From: Lepeophtheirus salmonis
Taxonomy: Eukaryota > Arthropoda > Copepoda > Siphonostomatoida > Caligidae
NCBI RefSeq assembly: GCF_016086655.4
Contig: NC_052144.2
Coordinates: forward strand, 32,085,896 to 32,149,895
DNA length: 64,000 bases
Direction: 5' to 3'
Every line of letters starts with the position of its first letter. Within the stretch, counting starts at the first letter, position 1. This document shows, piece after piece, positions 60,945 to 64,000 of this stretch. A program made the translations under genes and the position numbers. The notes below the pieces were generated by a model. That model searched no databases and was not told the origin of the DNA. It saw only the letters and a list, made by a program, of their open reading frames with translations.

Positions 60945-61738
60945 GCAGGTCGGACTGGAGGCGGACACAGAAACTCGGTACAAACCACCAGTAGCTTCTG
61001 CTCTGTTCAAGAAGCTGCGGCGCTGATCTCTGAGCAGCTGTGACCAGAGAGACTCTGTGTTTTCACTGTTTCAACTGTTAAGAAGCAGTCAGTCACTGAT
61101 CGGCTGCTTCACGTGAACGAGCTCTGATCTCACTGTGTGCGTCTCTCTGGTCGAGTGAGCGGGGCCCCGTGGCCTGTGTGTGCGTGCGCTGTCTGGGAGA
61201 ACAGACACGCACAAGCACGCACGCATAGTGCATGTGCGCGTGGCTGTGCGCAACATTATAATCAACCTCCAGTGTTGTTGGGGGTTGCCAGTCTCTGGCA
61301 CCGTTATTTTGGGGGTCGCAGGCTGAAAAGTTTGGGAACCCCTGTTCTATAGCACGGGGTTTTCGTCAACTGGGATGCATTTTATAATTTTGAATGTCAT
61401 TATCTCTGTTTCTATTTCTTTTGGAGAATGTTTTTTGTTTCTTTTGACTCAGATTCGTAGATATCATATCATGATTTAAGGTGTAATAGATATTTATGAC
61501 GGTAAATATATGTCCAATTATGTAAAAAAAAAAATAACCCAACGCAATTGCTCCAGTTTTTTATATATGGTTGTTGTGTATAGTATATAAAACAAATAAC
61601 TAATTTAAAAAAATAATAATAACTAAATTTTTATTTTGTCCTACATAGCGCACCAAGGGTAAAAATTTACCAAACTGTAGGGGCCGTACCAAACCGAACA
61701 GTGGTACGAACTGTACTGTGCCAGTCCTAGTAATTATA

Positions 61739-64000
61739 TAGAAAAATACTATTTAAAACGATTCAACCCTCAGAGGGGTTAAAATTAAAGCAACTTAGTG
61801 AGTTATGTATGAATTCAAGGAACATTTGCTACTGACAATAAATTACAACAAAGCTTTATTTTCTGCTCTGAATAAGATGTAAGAAAAATGTATGATTTAT
61901 TTTGTTTGTGACTAGATAAAGTTATAAGAACATTATTGAGAAAGCTTTTTCTTTTTTCTTCTTTTTTTGAGAAAAGAAATCCATCCATTTAAAATATAAG
62001 TAAAATATGTGAAACTAAATCTATATTCCATTGCTTTTACCTACATACATAACTTTTTCTTATTTCTTAAATAGGAAGTTCATTTTTCAGGAACAAATAT
62101 ATATCATAAGTACACAAAATAGTATAAGAGCAAAGATTTTGATATAAAAATATATTTTCATATAGGCAAATACTCTTTTGTTCACTTCATCAGGGCGTGT
62201 TCCATTATGTAGGTTTATAGGTATATAACATATGTTCATACATAAGGCCCTATTCTTCATGTTCTTTTTAGCCATCTTTTATTATATTTCCAAAGTAAAA
62301 CATATTTGTTCATTTTCTTTTACCATAGAAAAAAGGAAATTAGATTCTTCAACTCAAAATATAAATTTGACCAATATATTAGACTAAAACACTAAATTCT
62401 AGTTTCATCAACTAGACTTAAGTTTATATGTTATCTTAAATCTAAGCTCGCCTACAAGTTAAGTCGAGTTTGTTTAACCGAGCAAGTGTAAAAACATTCG
62501 ACTACATATGCATTTATAATCCAACTAACTAAATTGAATTTGAAACTGTACTTTCGGCATCCTTATTTCATTATATATTGCTTTGACATTAAATTGTTTA
62601 AAATGACAAACTATGAGTCTTACTCATTGATATGAGTTTTGTTGAATTTAAAATAACTATTTAATTCAAATTTGCTCAAAAATGTAAATACAAAGTTTTG
62701 TTTTTTTAGAAATTTTTTTCTACTGTAGCTAAAATCTAAAATTAAACTATCTATAGAACACGATAAAATAATTGTCTGAGCTAAATCTAAAGGTTAAAAG
62801 TTTAGCCGGAAAATACAATTTTAATAAAAGGGGGATCTGATATTTAAGAACTACAAATCCAAAAAACATGTTTCTTTTTTGTCATGAATTTGTAAAAAAA
62901 AAAGCTAAAGAATGTTAATGTTTAGATAAAAATAATCTTGAACACAAGTCAAGAAAAGAAGAAAATTCTAAAATATTTTTTACTTCAAATATACAAATAA
63001 AACAATCCTTATTATATTATTTTGATACCTAAGAATTTTAACAATATTTTATAACCTTTACCCGATTTAAGAGACACTCCCAAGGGTTAACATAACTAAT
63101 TTGTTAATAGAAATTGACAATAAATGATTTTGCCAATGTTGTCATTTGTCAGCTACTTCCTCACATCTGATGAAAGTAAGTTGTTTAGAAAAGACAACTT
63201 TATCACATCTGTAATCACAACTTTGCAGAACTTGGGCATAGCAACTATACTATGATCACTTCCATAGTTTTGTCCTGCATGGATGATTAGAAAAATCTAT
63301 AAAGCCTATAAACTAGCAGTGAGGCTTTCGTTACTTCTTCTATCACTATCAATTTTGTGTATGACATGATATTTTGGGACGTTAAAGCAATGAAGATACA
63401 AAACGGCAGTGTAGACTTTGAGAGATGTCTACTCAGTAGTATTGTTCCGATCCTGGATATAACATAGTTAATAGAAGTAGAATTCAAGTTACTTTTGGAT
63501 AATTAGTATGGACGTACACTAATATCACCGTATGCATTGACATTTTTTGTTCCTTTTTATTTGATAGAGCAAATTTTCTATCTTCATACCCAGAGTTTAT
63601 AAGTAAAGACCGTAGGACATACTCATAATCACAATGCTACGCACTTTTCTCCCAAGGTTTCAGTGCTATAATTTTTACTTTTTTGCAATTGTATCTCTCT
63701 TTTCATGCTCTGAATTAAGTTTATGGGATGAAAAAATTTGCCATTGTGACCCATATTTAATGCAAAATTATGTCTATTCCAATTTTATAAAGATATTCAT
63801 ATACAATTTTTGGAATGTGATAAGCATGAAATTGATCATTAGATAAATCACAAATGACATTTTTAGACTTATTGCACAGTTGTACATATTTTTCGGAATT
63901 TATTATCAAACTCTAAGTCGTGAATTACAACCGAGTCTCGCCTGATATAGTGCAATTTTTTATGTACCTTGATGAAAATATAGCGTTTGAGTTAGAATGT
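61739..64000. other. AT-rich region, no gene seen
   Basis: No supported gene. The ORFs at 63287-63487 and 63634-63846 lack motifs. A slightly GC-richer stretch at 63130-63480 was examined and not assigned. Confidence 0.45.

Larger units (their letters stand above)
59470..61344. mobile_element. hAT element with perfect 8-bp duplication, inserted in another hAT
   Basis: TTCTATAG occurs exactly at 59462-59469 and 61345-61352. Between them the ends begin CAGGGGTTCCCAAAGTGGGG and, inverted, CAGGGGTTCCCAAACTTTTC (14 identical bases). Total 1,875 bp. Much of the element, especially 59947-60258 and 60950-61320, is GC- and CpG-rich and unlike the surrounding DNA. The ends are in the Charlie-like hAT style common in vertebrates. 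Its only coding trace is 59947-60258, so it is an internally deleted, non-autonomous copy. Confidence 0.85.
59092..61730. mobile_element. hAT-like non-autonomous element, interrupted
   Basis: The left end AAGGCTGAGACAGTACGC and minus-strand right end TAGGACTGGCACAGTACAG correspond. Both continue with CTGTTCGGTA or GTTCGGTTTGGTACG words. Flanks TAATTATT (59084-59091) and TAATTATA (61731-61738) fit an 8-bp hAT duplication with one change. The body matches 22100-22640 once the insertion at 59470-61344 is removed. Non-coding in its own right. Confidence 0.7.

Noticed and set aside
63287..63487. 66-codon minus-strand ORF in a slightly GC-richer patch
   Set aside because: No motif or repeat partner; too short to call.
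1..64000. tRNA genes
   Set aside because: I looked for GGTTCRANYCC-type B boxes with a foldable cloverleaf and saw none; a covariance-model scan would be decisive.

Overview
The window is strongly AT-rich eukaryotic DNA with long A and T homopolymers, many short ORFs that mean nothing, and a dense layer of old mobile elements. I found no convincing host gene, no tRNA or rRNA, no CRISPR array and no bacterial-style operon. The mix of Tc1/mariner transposases, hAT elements and a LINE suggests an arthropod genome, most like a caligid copepod (sea louse). That assignment rests on remembered family resemblance and was not tested by a search.

Layout. At 558-3408 lies a 2.85-kb TA-flanked DNA transposon with long inverted termini (here 'family B'). 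It carries the broken C-terminal part of an uncharacterised protein and is split by a complete 1.22-kb mariner element. At 4490-9285 a large imperfect inverted repeat encloses a decayed gene of a second uncharacterised transposon-like family ('family A'). Next comes a cluster of mariner fragments at 9.28-13.64 kb. From 15.4 to 25.1 kb there are hAT-like pieces, a 33-nt palindrome, A-rich degenerate repeats and inverted-repeat elements. Mariner and CGGBP1-like (BED/hAT-derived) fragments lie at 25.1-27.4 kb. A second family A copy on the minus strand, bracketed by long inverted repeats, fills 29.55-32.44 kb.

After that come a LINE 3' fragment (34.74-35.31 kb), a 377-bp hAT MITE (35.5 kb), interlaced inverted repeats with a roughly 108-bp tandem array (36.9-38.9 kb), another mariner (41.5-42.7 kb), a mariner MITE (44.27 kb), a Tc1 C-terminal fragment (47.1 kb) and a second TA-flanked MITE (49.44 kb). 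A degraded LINE with endonuclease, reverse transcriptase and poly-A tail occupies about 51.58-56.01 kb. Finally a hAT-like element (59.09-61.73 kb) is interrupted by a compositionally foreign hAT with a perfect 8-bp target duplication.

Nothing here works as a pathway. The genes are transposition genes, nearly all broken by stops, frameshifts or truncation. The most interesting signals are the two uncharacterised transposon-like protein families sitting inside inverted-repeat elements, and the GC- and CpG-richer hAT insertion, which may have arrived by horizontal transfer, possibly from a vertebrate host.
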